NCBI RefSeq assembly: GCF_918741285.1
Contig: NZ_CAKKNC010000008.1
Span: 124,001-188,000 of the forward strand
Reading direction: 5' to 3'
DNA: 64,000 nucleotides
Source of the DNA: Sphingobium sp. CECT 9361
GTDB taxonomy: Bacteria; Pseudomonadota; Alphaproteobacteria; Sphingomonadales; Sphingomonadaceae
Part shown: one piece after another, positions 11,144-20,046 of the stretch
Layout: each line of letters starts with the position of its first letter
Position numbering within the stretch: the stretch's first letter is position 1
The notes under the pieces: generated by a model
Database searches by the model: none
What the model was told of the DNA's origin: nothing
The model's input: only the letters and a program-made list of their open reading frames with translations
Program-made: the position numbers and the translations under genes

Positions 11144-12351
11144 CCCATATGCGCGAATATGACGTGGTGGTGATCGGTGGCGGACCTTCGGGTGCCACCG
11201 CAGCAGACGATCTGGCGCGGGCAGGGCGCAGTGTGGCGCTGCTCGACAAGGCAGGGCGGATCAAACCTTGCGGCGGCGCTATCCCACCGCGGCTGATCCG
11301 CGATTTCGATATTCCCGATCACCTGTTGGTGGCCCACGCAACGTCCGCCCGGATGATCGCCCCCTCTGATACCGCAGTCGATATGCCCGTAGGCAACGGC
11401 TTCGTCGGGATGGTCGATCGCGATATATTCGACGAATGGCTGCGGGCTCGCGCGGTTGCAAACGGCGCAGAGAGGCGCACAGGTACATTCGATCGGATAG
11501 AGCGCGATGCCGATGGCCGCATCAGTGTGATCTATACTGAGCGGCGCGGCGGCCGCGAATTGCGCTTGCATACGCGCAGCGTCATCGGCGCAGATGGCGC
11601 AAGGTCCGGCGTGGCGCGTGCCGAATTGGCAGGGGCTGCCCGCAATCCATGTGTCTTTGCCTATCACGAAGTCATACTGGCACCGCAAGCCGCACTGGCC
11701 GCTGCCGCCGATTTCGATGGGGGGCGCTGCGACATATTCTATCAGGGGCATTTGTCTCCGGATTTTTATGCGTGGGTATTCCCGCATGGTGACACGGCCA
11801 GCATCGGCGTAGGCAGCGCGAATAAAGGCTTCGATCTGCGCGATGCAGTGGCGCGGTTGCGGCAGCAGACCGGGCTGGACGCGTGCGAAACCATACGCTG
11901 CGAAGGTGCGCCGATACCGCTCAAGCCGCTCAAGCGCTGGGACAATGGCCGCGATCTGGTGGTGACGGGCGATGCAGCCGGTGTCGTCGCACCTGCATCG
12001 GGCGAAGGCATTTATTATGCGATGTTCGGCGGCCGTTGCGCCGCGCAAGCCATCGACGCGTTCCTCAGCACGGGCCGCGCGGCTGCGTTAAAACAGGCGC
12101 GCAAAACCTTCATGCGTAAGCATGGGCGGGTCTTCTGGATTCTGGGGATCATGCAGTATTTCTGGTATAGCAGCGACAAGCGGCGTGATAGCTTCGTCAA
12201 AATCTGCAAGGATCCCGATGTGCAGCAACTGACCTGGGATGCGTATATGAACAAGGAACTGGTCCGCAAAAGGCCGATGGCGCATATGCGCATTTTCCTA
12301 AACGATATGCGGCATTTGCTCGGGCTGGGATCGGCCTCCGCTTCGCGATGA
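11140..12351 (+). CDS. bchP: Geranylgeranyl reductase
   Basis: BchP is the FAD-dependent reductase that converts the geranylgeranyl tail of bacteriochlorophyll to phytyl in three steps. I chose the ATG at 11140, overlapping the upstream stop, giving 403 residues. The N-terminus has the dinucleotide-binding motif VVVIGGGPSGATAADDLARA, followed by the family motif KPCGGAIPPRLI. The second FAD motif TGDAAGVVAPASGEGIYYAM is at about residues 272-291. The frame is open further upstream, but that part overlaps the PucC-like gene and is not BchP-like. It overlaps tspO by four bases. Confidence 0.95.
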   Translation: MTHMREYDVVVIGGGPSGATAADDLARAGRSVALLDKAGRIKPCGGAIPPRLIRDFDIPDHLLVAHATSARMIAPSDTAVDMPVGNGFVGMVDRDIFDEWLRARAVANGAERRTGTFDRIERDADGRISVIYTERRGGRELRLHTRSVIGADGARSGVARAELAGAARNPCVFAYHEVILAPQAALAAAADFDGGRCDIFYQGHLSPDFYAWVFPHGDTASIGVGSANKGFDLRDAVARLRQQTGLDACETIRCEGAPIPLKPLKRWDNGRDLVVTGDAAGVVAPASGEGIYYAMFGGRCAAQAIDAFLSTGRAAALKQARKTFMRKHGRVFWILGIMQYFWYSSDKRRDSFVKICKDPDVQQLTWDAYMNKELVRKRPMAHMRIFLNDMRHLLGLGSASASR

Positions 12352-12830
12352 TCCGCGCCTGGCTGTTTCCGATCCTGATTGCCGCGTGCATTGCCATCGC
12401 TGTGGCTGCTTTAGGCGCGACGATCACAGACATCGGCCCCTGGTATCGTAGTTTGGTCATGCCCCGGTGGGCGCCACCGGATGCGGCATATGGAATTGGC
12501 TGGACGATCATCTATTCGCTGACTGCGCTTGCAGCGGTCACGGGATGGCATGCGACACGTACGCGGGACGAAGCCGACAAGTTGATCGGCCTGTTCGCGT
12601 TGAACGGCTTTCTCAATATCTTGTGGAGCCTGTTGTTCTTCCGGCTACATCGTCCCGATTGGGCACTGTTCGAAGTGATGCTGCTGTGGCTGTCGGTTGG
12701 ATCGCTGATCCTGTTTACCTGGCCGCGATCGATGGCCGCAGCGTTGTTGCTTGTGCCTTATATCTGCTGGGTGACGTTTGCGGGCTATCTCAACATGACG
12801 ATCGTGCGGCTGAACGGGCCGTTCGGATGA
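12348..12830 (+). CDS. tspO: TspO/MBR family tryptophan-rich sensory protein
   Basis: TspO is a five-helix membrane protein that binds tetrapyrroles; in Rhodobacter it modulates photosynthesis gene expression in response to oxygen. The 160-residue protein shows the family motifs PRWAPPDAAYGIGWTIIYSL, NILWSLLFFRLHRPDWALFE and PYICWVTFAGYLNMTIVRLN. It is co-transcribed with bchP (ATGA overlap), which supports a role in porphyrin sensing or turnover. Confidence 0.94.
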   Translation: MIRAWLFPILIAACIAIAVAALGATITDIGPWYRSLVMPRWAPPDAAYGIGWTIIYSLTALAAVTGWHATRTRDEADKLIGLFALNGFLNILWSLLFFRLHRPDWALFEVMLLWLSVGSLILFTWPRSMAAALLLVPYICWVTFAGYLNMTIVRLNGPFG

Positions 12831-12840
12831 TCGCTGCGCG

Positions 12841-13086
12841 GTGAAAGAGCTGTTTGCGAGCGGCCATGCCGTAGATATCGTTCTTTTCATCATCGTTATC
12901 GAGGGGATATGGCTCGTGGCCCGGAGCGGCTGGGATGTGTCCAGCGCAATACTGCGCCTTGCACCGGGCGTGCTGATGCTGCTGGCGGTGCGTTTCGCCC
13001 TGACCGACATGCCGTGGTACTGGGTTTCCGCTGCGTTGCTGCTCTCTTTTCCCGTTCACCTTGCCGATCTGCGTCGGCGGAGATGA
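12841..13086 (+). CDS. Small membrane protein downstream of tspO
   Basis: This 81-residue protein starts at GTG 10 bases after the tspO stop. It has two or three hydrophobic helices (about 10-27, 37-53 and 57-73) and a basic end HLADLRRRR. I do not recognise a named family. Its place at the end of the bchG-bchP-tspO operon, directly before a strong terminator hairpin, argues that it is real and co-expressed with pigment genes. Confidence 0.7.
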   Translation: MKELFASGHAVDIVLFIIVIEGIWLVARSGWDVSSAILRLAPGVLMLLAVRFALTDMPWYWVSAALLLSFPVHLADLRRRR

Positions 13087-13093
13087 ACACAAA

Positions 13094-13119
13094 AAAGCCC
13101 GGCATCACTACCGGGCTTT
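13094..13119. terminator. Bidirectional rho-independent terminator
   Basis: AAAGCCCGG and CCGGGCTTT form a perfect nine-base stem around an eight-base loop. There is an A-run on the left, giving a U-tract for leftward transcripts. It lies between the end of the tspO operon and the convergent cytochrome c gene and can end both. Confidence 0.85.
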
Positions 13120-13141
13120 CCGTAAAATGGGTGTGTCTGGC

Positions 13142-13681
13142 TTAATTGGCGGCCAGATAGGCAATAACATCTGCGCGCTTTTGCGGATCGCTGAAACCCG
13201 CGAAAGCCATCTTCGTGCCCGGAACTACGCGCTGGGGATTTTCCAGATACTGGAACAGCTTTTCTTTGCTCCAGGTAATACCGCTATCCTTATTGGCGGG
13301 CGTATAATTGAATCCGGCAATCGACCCGGCGGCCCGACCGACGACACCGTGGAGAGATGGCCCGATCTTGTTCACGCCCTCTTCGATAGCATGGCAGGTT
13401 TTGCAGGTGGCGAAGTCCTTTTCCCCCTTGGCAGCGTCGCCAGTGAAATCAGCGAACTTCGCTCCGCTGAGCGTATCGACATTGCTGGCATCCGGTTTCC
13501 CGGCTGCTGCAGGCGCGGCAGTTGGTGCAGCCGTATTGGCGGCGGGTGCAGCGGTTTCCGTCGGCGCGGTTTGTGCCGTTTCGGACGTGCTGCTTTTTTC
13601 CGAACATGCGGTCAAGGCAAGGGCCGAGACGGCCAAGCCCAGCGACATGCGGCCAAATCCTTTCGAAGAAATACGCTGCAT
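13142..13681 (-). CDS. Membrane-anchored class I cytochrome c
   Basis: This 179-residue exported cytochrome has a signal sequence ending in a lipobox-like LALTAC (residues about 21-26), so it is probably a lipoprotein held at the outer face of the inner membrane. A 40-residue Ala/Thr/Pro-rich flexible tether precedes the haem domain. The haem is bound by CKTCH (about 93-97), and the axial methionine lies in VPGTKMAFAG (about 155). The fold resembles mitochondrial-type cytochrome c and c552. A perfect PpsR box lies 66 bases upstream of the start, which suggests it is controlled with the photosynthesis genes and may donate electrons to the reaction centre. That role is inference; a respiratory role is also possible. 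Confidence 0.92.
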   Translation of the reverse strand: MQRISSKGFGRMSLGLAVSALALTACSEKSSTSETAQTAPTETAAPAANTAAPTAAPAAAGKPDASNVDTLSGAKFADFTGDAAKGEKDFATCKTCHAIEEGVNKIGPSLHGVVGRAAGSIAGFNYTPANKDSGITWSKEKLFQYLENPQRVVPGTKMAFAGFSDPQKRADVIAYLAAN

Positions 13682-13746
13682 TCCCTAGCTCCTATCACGA
13701 ATTATATCGCGTTATGCGGACAACGCTCGATTACGACTCTCGAACC

Positions 13747-13764
13747 TGTCAATTGTTCCTTACA
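13747..13764. promoter_or_regulatory. PpsR/CrtJ box upstream of the cytochrome c gene
   Basis: TGTCAATTGTTCCTTACA is a perfect TGT-N12-ACA match with an extended TGTCA half-site. It lies in the 192-base gap between htpG and the leftward cytochrome c gene, at promoter distance from the latter. A six-base core like this occurs by chance every several kilobases, so its intergenic position is what makes it credible. Confidence 0.6.
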
Positions 13765-13873
13765 CCGCATTGTCATGGTTGGGAATGCGACAGACAAGAG
13801 AGTTTGACATATGTCGCGTCAAGCAAGCTAGGGCGCACAGGCCGCGTATTTTCTCCAGCGAGGCGCTTGAGGT

Positions 13874-15760
13874 CTATTCGACAGCTCGGCTCATGAGTCG
13901 ATCCAGCCGCTCCGCAAAGGCCTGTGCATCCCGAGGCTGCTCTCCGTCCGCGATTCGGGCCTGATCCAGCAGCAGATGGGCTAGGTCCGCCTTAAGCACA
14001 TCTCCATCGTCAATTGCCGCCAGTTTGCGGATAAGTGCATGACCGGCATTGAGCTCCAGGACGGGAAGGGCGGTCTGCGTCAGTTGCCCAGCGCTGGCGA
14101 GCAGTTTCTCAAGATGCCGGTCCATGCCGCTCTCGGGTGCGACAAGGCACACGGCGCTGGTGGTGAGCCGCTCGGATGCGCGCACATCTGACACGGCGCC
14201 TTCCAATGCCGTCTTGGCGAAGGTAAGGAAGTCATTCACCGCCCCGCTGTCTGCCGGGACGGGCTTTTCCGCATCGTCGCCCAAGGGGATCAGACTGAGG
14301 TCCGCTGCGCCCTGCGTCACCGACTTGAAGGGCTTGCCTTCATGATCGACGCCCATTGTGGTCCAGAAATTGTCGACCTGATCGGGGAGGAGCAGCACTT
14401 CTATTCCACGCGCGCGGAACCCTTCGATCTGCGGCGAAGTGGCCAGCCGGTCGAGATCGCTGCCGGTCGCATAATAGATGGCAGTCTGATTGTCCTTTAT
14501 GTCCGCGACATAGTCCTTGAGCGACCGCCAGCCGTCTCCCGATGTCGTGGTCTTGAAGCGGGCAAGGGAGAGGAGAGCGTCGCGCCGCTCGAAATCCTCG
14601 TACAACCCTTCCTTGATGACCGCGCCGAACGTCTCCCAGAGCTTGAGATAGGCGTCTGCGTCGCTGTCGGCGAGCTTCTGCAGTTCGGTCAGCACGCGGC
14701 CGGCCACGCCTTTCTGGATCGCCGCCAGCACGGGGCTGTCCTGAATCATCTCGCGCGACATGTTGAGGGGCAGATCGGAAGAATCGACAAGGCCTCTCAC
14801 GAACCGCAGGTAACGGGGCAGGATTTGCGCTTCGTCGGTGATGAACACCCGGCGCACATAGAGCTTGATATGGCCCTTGCGATCCGGATCGAACAGGTCG
14901 AATGGTTTGTTTTCGGGGATGAAGATCAGGACGGAATATTCATAGCGTCCCTCCGCGCGATAATGAATGGTCAGGGCGGGGGCGTCATATTGGCCCGCCA
15001 CGCTGCGGTAGAAATCTTTATAGTCCTCTTCGCTGATTTCCGACTTTGGCTTCAGCCAGAGCGCCGCGCCGTCTGCGATGGATGCACCTTCCGCATCGGA
15101 CTTTTCGAACAAGGTGATGGGCACCGGCACATGGCCTGACTGCGCCTTGACGATCCGTTCGACGGTGTGGCGTTCAGCATAGGATTTGGCATCGTCCAGA
15201 AGGTGGAGGACAACGCGCGTACCCCGTGCCGGAGTGTCCGCCAGATCGGCTGGTGCGATAGTGTAGGTGCCCTGGCCGTCCGAACTCCAGCGTGCGGCCT
15301 CATCCGTGCCTGCGCGCCGGGAGAAAACCTCTACCTCGCGCGCCACCATGAAGGCAGAGTAGAAACCGACACCGAATTGTCCGATTAGCTGCGAGCCTTC
15401 CTTGCCAGCGTCGCCCGCGATCCGGTCCATGAACGCCTTGGTCCCAGAGCGGGCGATGGTTCCCAGCGTCTCGCCCATGTCGGCGGCGGTCATGCCGATG
15501 CCGTTGTCCTCGATGATAAGGCGGCCCTGATCGGCGTCCAGAATGAGCGCAATGCGCGGCTGCGGATCGTCGCCCAGCAGGGAAGGATTGGCAATTCCCT
15601 CATAGCGCAGCTTCTCGCAGGCATCCGCGGCGTTGGAGATCAACTCGCGCAGGAAGACGTCCCGATCAGAATAAACGGAATGAACCATCATGTGGAGCAG
15701 CTTCGATACGTCCGCTTCGAATGCGTGGGTCTCAGTGGCTCCTGCGGTAGTGGCGGTCAT
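13874..15760 (-). CDS. htpG: Molecular chaperone HtpG (Hsp90)
   Basis: HtpG is the bacterial Hsp90, an ATP-dependent dimeric chaperone. The 628-residue protein has the GHKL ATPase motifs: ELISNAADACEKLR near residue 40, DNGIGMTAADMGETLGTIAR near 90, and GQFGVGFYSAFMVA near 128. The middle and C-terminal dimerisation domains follow at normal length. The N-terminus MTATTAGATETHAFEADVSK is typical. It is a single gene, with a possible heat-shock-type promoter upstream. Confidence 0.97.
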   Translation of the reverse strand: MTATTAGATETHAFEADVSKLLHMMVHSVYSDRDVFLRELISNAADACEKLRYEGIANPSLLGDDPQPRIALILDADQGRLIIEDNGIGMTAADMGETLGTIARSGTKAFMDRIAGDAGKEGSQLIGQFGVGFYSAFMVAREVEVFSRRAGTDEAARWSSDGQGTYTIAPADLADTPARGTRVVLHLLDDAKSYAERHTVERIVKAQSGHVPVPITLFEKSDAEGASIADGAALWLKPKSEISEEDYKDFYRSVAGQYDAPALTIHYRAEGRYEYSVLIFIPENKPFDLFDPDRKGHIKLYVRRVFITDEAQILPRYLRFVRGLVDSSDLPLNMSREMIQDSPVLAAIQKGVAGRVLTELQKLADSDADAYLKLWETFGAVIKEGLYEDFERRDALLSLARFKTTTSGDGWRSLKDYVADIKDNQTAIYYATGSDLDRLATSPQIEGFRARGIEVLLLPDQVDNFWTTMGVDHEGKPFKSVTQGAADLSLIPLGDDAEKPVPADSGAVNDFLTFAKTALEGAVSDVRASERLTTSAVCLVAPESGMDRHLEKLLASAGQLTQTALPVLELNAGHALIRKLAAIDDGDVLKADLAHLLLDQARIADGEQPRDAQAFAERLDRLMSRAVE

Positions 15761-15792
15761 GATTTATCCTCTTGCAGTATCGAACGGCGGGG

Positions 15793-15821
15793 AAATGGCA
15801 GCGCAGTTTCCGTTTTACAAG
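15793..15821 (-). promoter_or_regulatory. Possible RpoH-type promoter of htpG
   Basis: On the minus strand CTTG (15821-15818) is followed after 19 bases by CCATTT (15798-15793), a weak match to the sigma-32 pattern CTTG plus C-rich AT-rich -10. It lies 33 to 61 bases before the htpG start. The spacing is not ideal, so this is tentative. Confidence 0.3.
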
Positions 15822-15905
15822 ATGAACGGATGCAAGCGTTTGGAGAGCGCCTGCTAAGCGGTTAGCGCACCTGCTGATTGGATATGGAGCAGGTTCAGGC
15901 TATCC

Positions 15906-16199
15906 TCAACCGCACCGCGCCGAGGTGACCAACATCGCCTCATCGTAGCTCACTGTCAGGCGGTCTTCGCGATAGTCCATCGTCATGGCCATACCGGGGG
16001 CACCCCAACGCATGGTGCGGGCTCTGGACGTTTTCATGGCTTCTGCGCCGAGTTCGGCGGAAGCCCTCTGGCCGATGAAGCGATCAAGGCCTTCGTTTGT
16101 GCAGGTAGTGCTGCCGCTTGCAACCTGAGGCGTCATGGGGGCGGTCATGCAGGCCGTCGGAGCCAATGCCATCAGGATCAGAAGAGCTTTACTGCGCAT
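15906..16199 (-). CDS. Peptidase inhibitor I78 family lipoprotein
   Basis: The 97-residue product has a lipoprotein signal (LALAPTAC-like, MALAPTACMTAP at about 10-21) and a C-terminal domain matching the I78 protease-inhibitor family. Visible family features are GLDRFIGQRASAELG, the TMDYREDRLTVSYDE segment and a final cysteine in SARCG that probably pairs with the cysteine of STTCTNEG. It likely protects periplasmic proteins from serine proteases. It is immediately downstream of rnd with a 3-base gap, so the two may be co-transcribed. Confidence 0.82.
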   Translation of the reverse strand: MRSKALLILMALAPTACMTAPMTPQVASGSTTCTNEGLDRFIGQRASAELGAEAMKTSRARTMRWGAPGMAMTMDYREDRLTVSYDEAMLVTSARCG

Positions 16200-16202
16200 C
16201 GT

Positions 16203-17444
16203 TCAATCCTCTTCGGTCGGGGGCTCGGACAGGACGGCCTGAGGTGTGGCCAGTTCGGTTGGCGGCGTTTCTACCGAGGCGAGGGTGCGAGTCATTTTTA
16301 GCCGGCCGTTCTTCACCGCAAACGCAACGCGCCCTTCAACCAGATCGACAGCATCGCGGCCGAATTGCTCGTAGCGCCAGCCTTCCAAAATGGAGAGCCC
16401 GTCGCGTTCGCCCGCAGCCAGTGCATCCAGATCGTCCGTTCGCGCCAGCAGGCGAGAAGCGACGTTGATCTCGCGCGAGCGAATCTTGAGCAGCAGCTTG
16501 AGCAGATCGGCGACCAGCGCACCGTCTTTGCCGAGACCCGGCTTTTTGGGATCGCGTTCGGGCATCTCGTCGCGGTCGAGCGGCTTGGCATTGGCCAGCG
16601 CCTGCATCATGCGGGTGCCGATGTCGTTGTTCTTCCAGCCCGCAGATAGTCCGCGCACCTTGACCAAATCGTCCTGACTGCGTGGGGGATGCGAGGCGAT
16701 GTCGGCCAGCGTCTCATCCTTGACGATGCGGCCGCGGGGCAGGTTCTTGTCCTGCGCTTCGATCTCTCGCCACGCGGCAAGCGCCTTGAGACGACCCAGT
16801 ACGTCGGCCTTGCGGCTGGCGATGCGAACGCGCTTCCAGGATTCGGACGGCTCATTCACATAGTTGGAGGGGTCGCTGATCCGCTCCATTTCCTGATCGA
16901 GCCAGCCGCCGCGCCCGGTCTTTTTCAGGTCCGCCAGCATCATTGGAAAAATCTGAATGAGGTAGGTGACGTCGCCGATGGCGTAGTCGATCTGCCGCTT
17001 GTCGAGCGGGCGGCGTGCCCAGTCGGTGAAGCGGGCGCCCTTGTCGAGCGTGATGCCGAGCCATGCATCGACCAGATTGCCGTAACCGATCTGTTCGCCC
17101 AGACCCAACGCCATGGCCGCTATCTGCGTATCGAACATGGGATAGGGCGTCTTGCCGGTCATGTTGTGAATGATTTCCAGATCCTGCCCGCCGGCATGGA
17201 AAATCTTCAGTACGTCCTGATTGTCGACCATGAGGTCGAGCAATGGGGTCATGTCGAGGCCGGGAGCCTTTGGGTCGATCGCGGCGGCCTCATGCGGGTC
17301 GGCGACTTGCAGCAGGCACAGGTCGGGCCAATAGCTGTTTTCGCGCATGAACTCCGTATCGACGGCGATATAGGGCGATTTGGCGATGCGTTCACAAAAT
17401 TCGGCGAGGGTCTTACTGTCGCTTATCAGCGGATGAATTTGCAT
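16203..17444 (-). CDS. rnd: Ribonuclease D
   Basis: RNase D is a 3'-5' exoribonuclease acting in tRNA and small RNA maturation. The 413-residue protein has the DEDD-type exonuclease domain: VDTEFMREN (ExoI, about residue 28), [11 protein letters not shown] (ExoII, about 104) and YAIGDVTYL (ExoIII with the Y-x3-D signature, about 160). An HRDC domain follows at about 210-290. The frame is open upstream to 17504, but I start at the ATG of [18 protein letters not shown], which is where family similarity begins. Confidence 0.93.
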   Translation of the reverse strand: MQIHPLISDSKTLAEFCERIAKSPYIAVDTEFMRENSYWPDLCLLQVADPHEAAAIDPKAPGLDMTPLLDLMVDNQDVLKIFHAGGQDLEIIHNMTGKTPYPMFDTQIAAMALGLGEQIGYGNLVDAWLGITLDKGARFTDWARRPLDKRQIDYAIGDVTYLIQIFPMMLADLKKTGRGGWLDQEMERISDPSNYVNEPSESWKRVRIASRKADVLGRLKALAAWREIEAQDKNLPRGRIVKDETLADIASHPPRSQDDLVKVRGLSAGWKNNDIGTRMMQALANAKPLDRDEMPERDPKKPGLGKDGALVADLLKLLLKIRSREINVASRLLARTDDLDALAAGERDGLSILEGWRYEQFGRDAVDLVEGRVAFAVKNGRLKMTRTLASVETPPTELATPQAVLSEPPTEED

Positions 17445-17625
17445 ATGGTCTTCGATCTTATTATGGGCTGGCCCGCTCCCTGGCGGGCGCGTCGGTATCG
17501 ACATATTCGGCCATAGCCCCGATCCACGGGTTTGTCATTTGCCTAGAGTGGTTGTTGTCCAATTCCATTGGATCGATCACTTTAGATCGTTGGTTTGCTC
17601 TAAAGCGTTGAAAGAAATCGAAGCC

Positions 17626-19410
17626 ATGCACGTTTATCGCACCCACACCTGCGCCGCCCTCCGCGAAAGCGACGTGGGCGCGACCGTTCGCCTGTCCGGC
17701 TGGGTGCATCGCAAGCGCGACCATGGTGGCGTGCTGTTCGTCGATCTGCGCGATCATTATGGCCTGACGCAGATTGTCGCGCGGGCGGACAGCGATCCGT
17801 TGCGGGTGCTGGAGGGGCTGCGGCTCGAATCGGTTGTGACGATTGACGGCACGGTTGTGAGCCGTGGGACTGAAGCGACCAACGCGAACCTTGCGACCGG
17901 CGCCATCGAAGTGGTGGCGGATAGTGTGACGGTTCAATCCGCCGCGCAGGAATTGCCGCTGCCGGTAGCGGGTGAGCAGGAATATCCCGAGGATATCCGT
18001 TTGCGGTATCGCTTCCTCGATCTGCGCCGGGAAAAGCTGCACGCCAATATTGTGACGCGCACGAAAATCGTGTCCGACATGCGCCGCCGGATGGAAGGCG
18101 CAGGATTTACCGAATATTCGACACCTATCCTGACCGCGAGCAGCCCGGAAGGCGCACGCGATTTCCTGGTGCCTAGCCGCATTCATCCCGGCAAATTCTA
18201 CGCGCTGCCGCAGGCGCCGCAGCAGTATAAGCAATTGCTGATGGTGGCGGGGTTCGACCGTTATTTCCAGATTGCGCCGTGTTTCCGCGACGAAGATCCG
18301 CGCGCCGACCGCTTGCCGGGCGAGTTCTACCAGCTCGATCTGGAAATGAGCTTCGTCACGCAGGAAGATGTGTGGAACACGATGGAGCCTGTCATCGCGC
18401 AGGTGTTCGAGGCATTTGCCGAGGGCAAGCCGGTGACGCCTGCGGGCAGCTTCCCGCGCATTCCACACGCCGAAGCGATGCTGAAATATGGCAGCGACAA
18501 GCCCGATCTGCGCAACCCCATCGAAATTACCGATGTGACCGAGCATTTCCATGGGTCGGGATTCGGCATCTTTGCGTCACTGGTCGAGAGTGGCAACGTG
18601 ATCCGCGCGATCCCTGCACCGGGTGCCGGTGCTGGCAGTCGCAAGTTCTTTGACGATATGAATAACTGGGCGCGGGGCGAAGGCTATTCCGGGCTGGGCT
18701 ATATCAACATCAAGGACGGCGTGCCGGGCGGCCCCATCGCCAAGAACCATGGGGAGGAAGCAACCGCGAAGTTGATTGCGGCGCTGGGCCTTGGCCCTAA
18801 TGACGGCGTGTTCTTTGCAGCCGGCAAGGAAAGCCAAGCGGCGAAGCTGGCCGGGCTGGCGCGTATCCGTGTGGGTGAGCAACTCGACCTGATCGACAAG
18901 GATCGCTTCGAATTGTGCTGGATCGTTGATTTTCCGTTCTACGAATATGACGAGGACGAAAAGAAGATCGAATTTGCGCACAATCCGTTCTCGATGCCGC
19001 AAGGGGGACTGGAGGCGTTGAACGGGCAGGACCCGGTGACGATCAAGGCGTATCAGTACGATATGGTCTGCAACGGATATGAGATTGCATCGGGGTCGAT
19101 TCGTAACCAGTCGCCAGAACTGATGGTGAAAGCGTTCGAACTCGTGGGCCTTTCGCAAGCGGATGTCGAAGACCGTTTCGGCGGTCTATATCGCGCGTTT
19201 CAGTATGGCGCACCGCCGCATGGTGGCATGGCTGCGGGTGTGGATCGCATTGTGATGCTTCTGGTGGGTGCGCAGAACTTGCGTGAAGTTACACTGTTCC
19301 CGATGAACCAGCGCGCGGAGGATTTGTTGATGGGGGCGCCGAGCCCCGCCGCGCTAAAGCAACTGCGTGAACTCAATATCCGGGTGATCGAGGCACCAGC
19401 CAAGGCCTAA
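17626..19410 (+). CDS. aspS: Aspartyl-tRNA synthetase
   Basis: This is a class II synthetase charging tRNA-Asp (or both tRNA-Asp and tRNA-Asn in the nondiscriminating form common in Alphaproteobacteria). The 594-residue, bacterial-type enzyme has an N-terminal OB-fold anticodon domain ([20 protein letters not shown]), motif 2 around [20 protein letters not shown], a GAD insertion domain, and motif 3 in [16 protein letters not shown]. The start is the ATG of [15 protein letters not shown]; the 29 upstream in-frame codons are not family-like. Confidence 0.96.
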   Translation: MHVYRTHTCAALRESDVGATVRLSGWVHRKRDHGGVLFVDLRDHYGLTQIVARADSDPLRVLEGLRLESVVTIDGTVVSRGTEATNANLATGAIEVVADSVTVQSAAQELPLPVAGEQEYPEDIRLRYRFLDLRREKLHANIVTRTKIVSDMRRRMEGAGFTEYSTPILTASSPEGARDFLVPSRIHPGKFYALPQAPQQYKQLLMVAGFDRYFQIAPCFRDEDPRADRLPGEFYQLDLEMSFVTQEDVWNTMEPVIAQVFEAFAEGKPVTPAGSFPRIPHAEAMLKYGSDKPDLRNPIEITDVTEHFHGSGFGIFASLVESGNVIRAIPAPGAGAGSRKFFDDMNNWARGEGYSGLGYINIKDGVPGGPIAKNHGEEATAKLIAALGLGPNDGVFFAAGKESQAAKLAGLARIRVGEQLDLIDKDRFELCWIVDFPFYEYDEDEKKIEFAHNPFSMPQGGLEALNGQDPVTIKAYQYDMVCNGYEIASGSIRNQSPELMVKAFELVGLSQADVEDRFGGLYRAFQYGAPPHGGMAAGVDRIVMLLVGAQNLREVTLFPMNQRAEDLLMGAPSPAALKQLRELNIRVIEAPAKA

Positions 19411-19630
19411 GGCGCGTACAAAAAACGGCATGGTCTATGCCTTTGTGCACATCCTATTGCGCGATGGGCAGTAGCGGGAGGCGATTGGCTGTGCGTTTAA
19501 GCCGTTAAGGCGCATGGCGGAGCATGGCACTGCGTGCGGTGTCATGGTAAGCGTGGCTCCGCGGATGAAGGCTGGTACCAAGCCTTTATAAAATATCGGG
19601 TAGCTATATGAAAATGTTAAAGCAGACGAT

Positions 19631-19657
19631 GCGCTACTTTATGTGAAAAAGTAGCGC
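19631..19657. terminator. Ten-base hairpin at the 3' end of the 57-residue gene
   Basis: GCGCTACTTT (19631-19640) and AAAGTAGCGC (19648-19657) form a perfect ten-base stem around a seven-base loop. The stop codon of the leftward small gene lies inside it. It could act as terminator or mRNA-stabilising end in the aspS downstream region. Confidence 0.6.
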
Positions 19658-19812
19658 CACAGCGCATAAGTGGCAAGATATCCCACAATCAGAGCCGCCG
19701 GTCCCGCAAGGCGCGATAGGCGCTGAATGACTATATCCGTGGAATCGCTTTCCGATTTCGGCCAGTCCAACGGATCTTCGTGGCCTTTCCAAGCCTCGAA
19801 ATCATGTTTCAT
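19639..19812 (-). CDS. Small membrane protein, 57 residues
   Basis: The product starts MKHDFEAWKGHEDPLDWPKS, has an acidic N-terminal half and one hydrophobic helix near residues 36-53 (LAGPAALIVGYLATYALW), and ends RYFFT. GGAG lies about nine bases before the ATG at 19812. Use of the frame, the Shine-Dalgarno site and the hairpin at its end support a real gene. I recognise no family. It is shorter than usual gene-calling limits and could be missed in automated annotation. Confidence 0.6.
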   Translation of the reverse strand: MKHDFEAWKGHEDPLDWPKSESDSTDIVIQRLSRLAGPAALIVGYLATYALWRYFFT

Positions 19813-19904
19813 TCCATGGTCTCCGGCTGTCGAAAGTGCGCAAGCGGATCCTTTTATTGCGCCGCTTCTTTATTGAGCGGAGACTTGCGGAAAAGCAATT
19901 TTAT

Positions 19905-20024
19905 TTGCATTCATTTTGGATGCAACTATGCTGTGATGCGTTACGGAAAAAAATATGCTTATTTTCAATCGTATAAAATGGTTCATCCTGAGACATAATG
20001 GCACTTTTCACATATCGAAATGTG
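19905..20024. promoter_or_regulatory. AT-rich region with two inverted repeats before the S24-type regulator
   Basis: This stretch is visibly AT-rich. It contains TTGCAT...ATGCAA (19905-19910 with 19920-19925) and CACAT-N6-ATGTG (20009-20024). Both are possible operator sites for the downstream regulator or its partners. No protein-coding signal was convincing. Confidence 0.35.
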
Positions 20025-20046
20025 CATTTTGGAGGCTAATTTATCG

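Noticed and set aside
17461..18552. 363-codon minus-strand frame opposite aspS
   Set aside because: Antisense shadow of a well-conserved synthetase.
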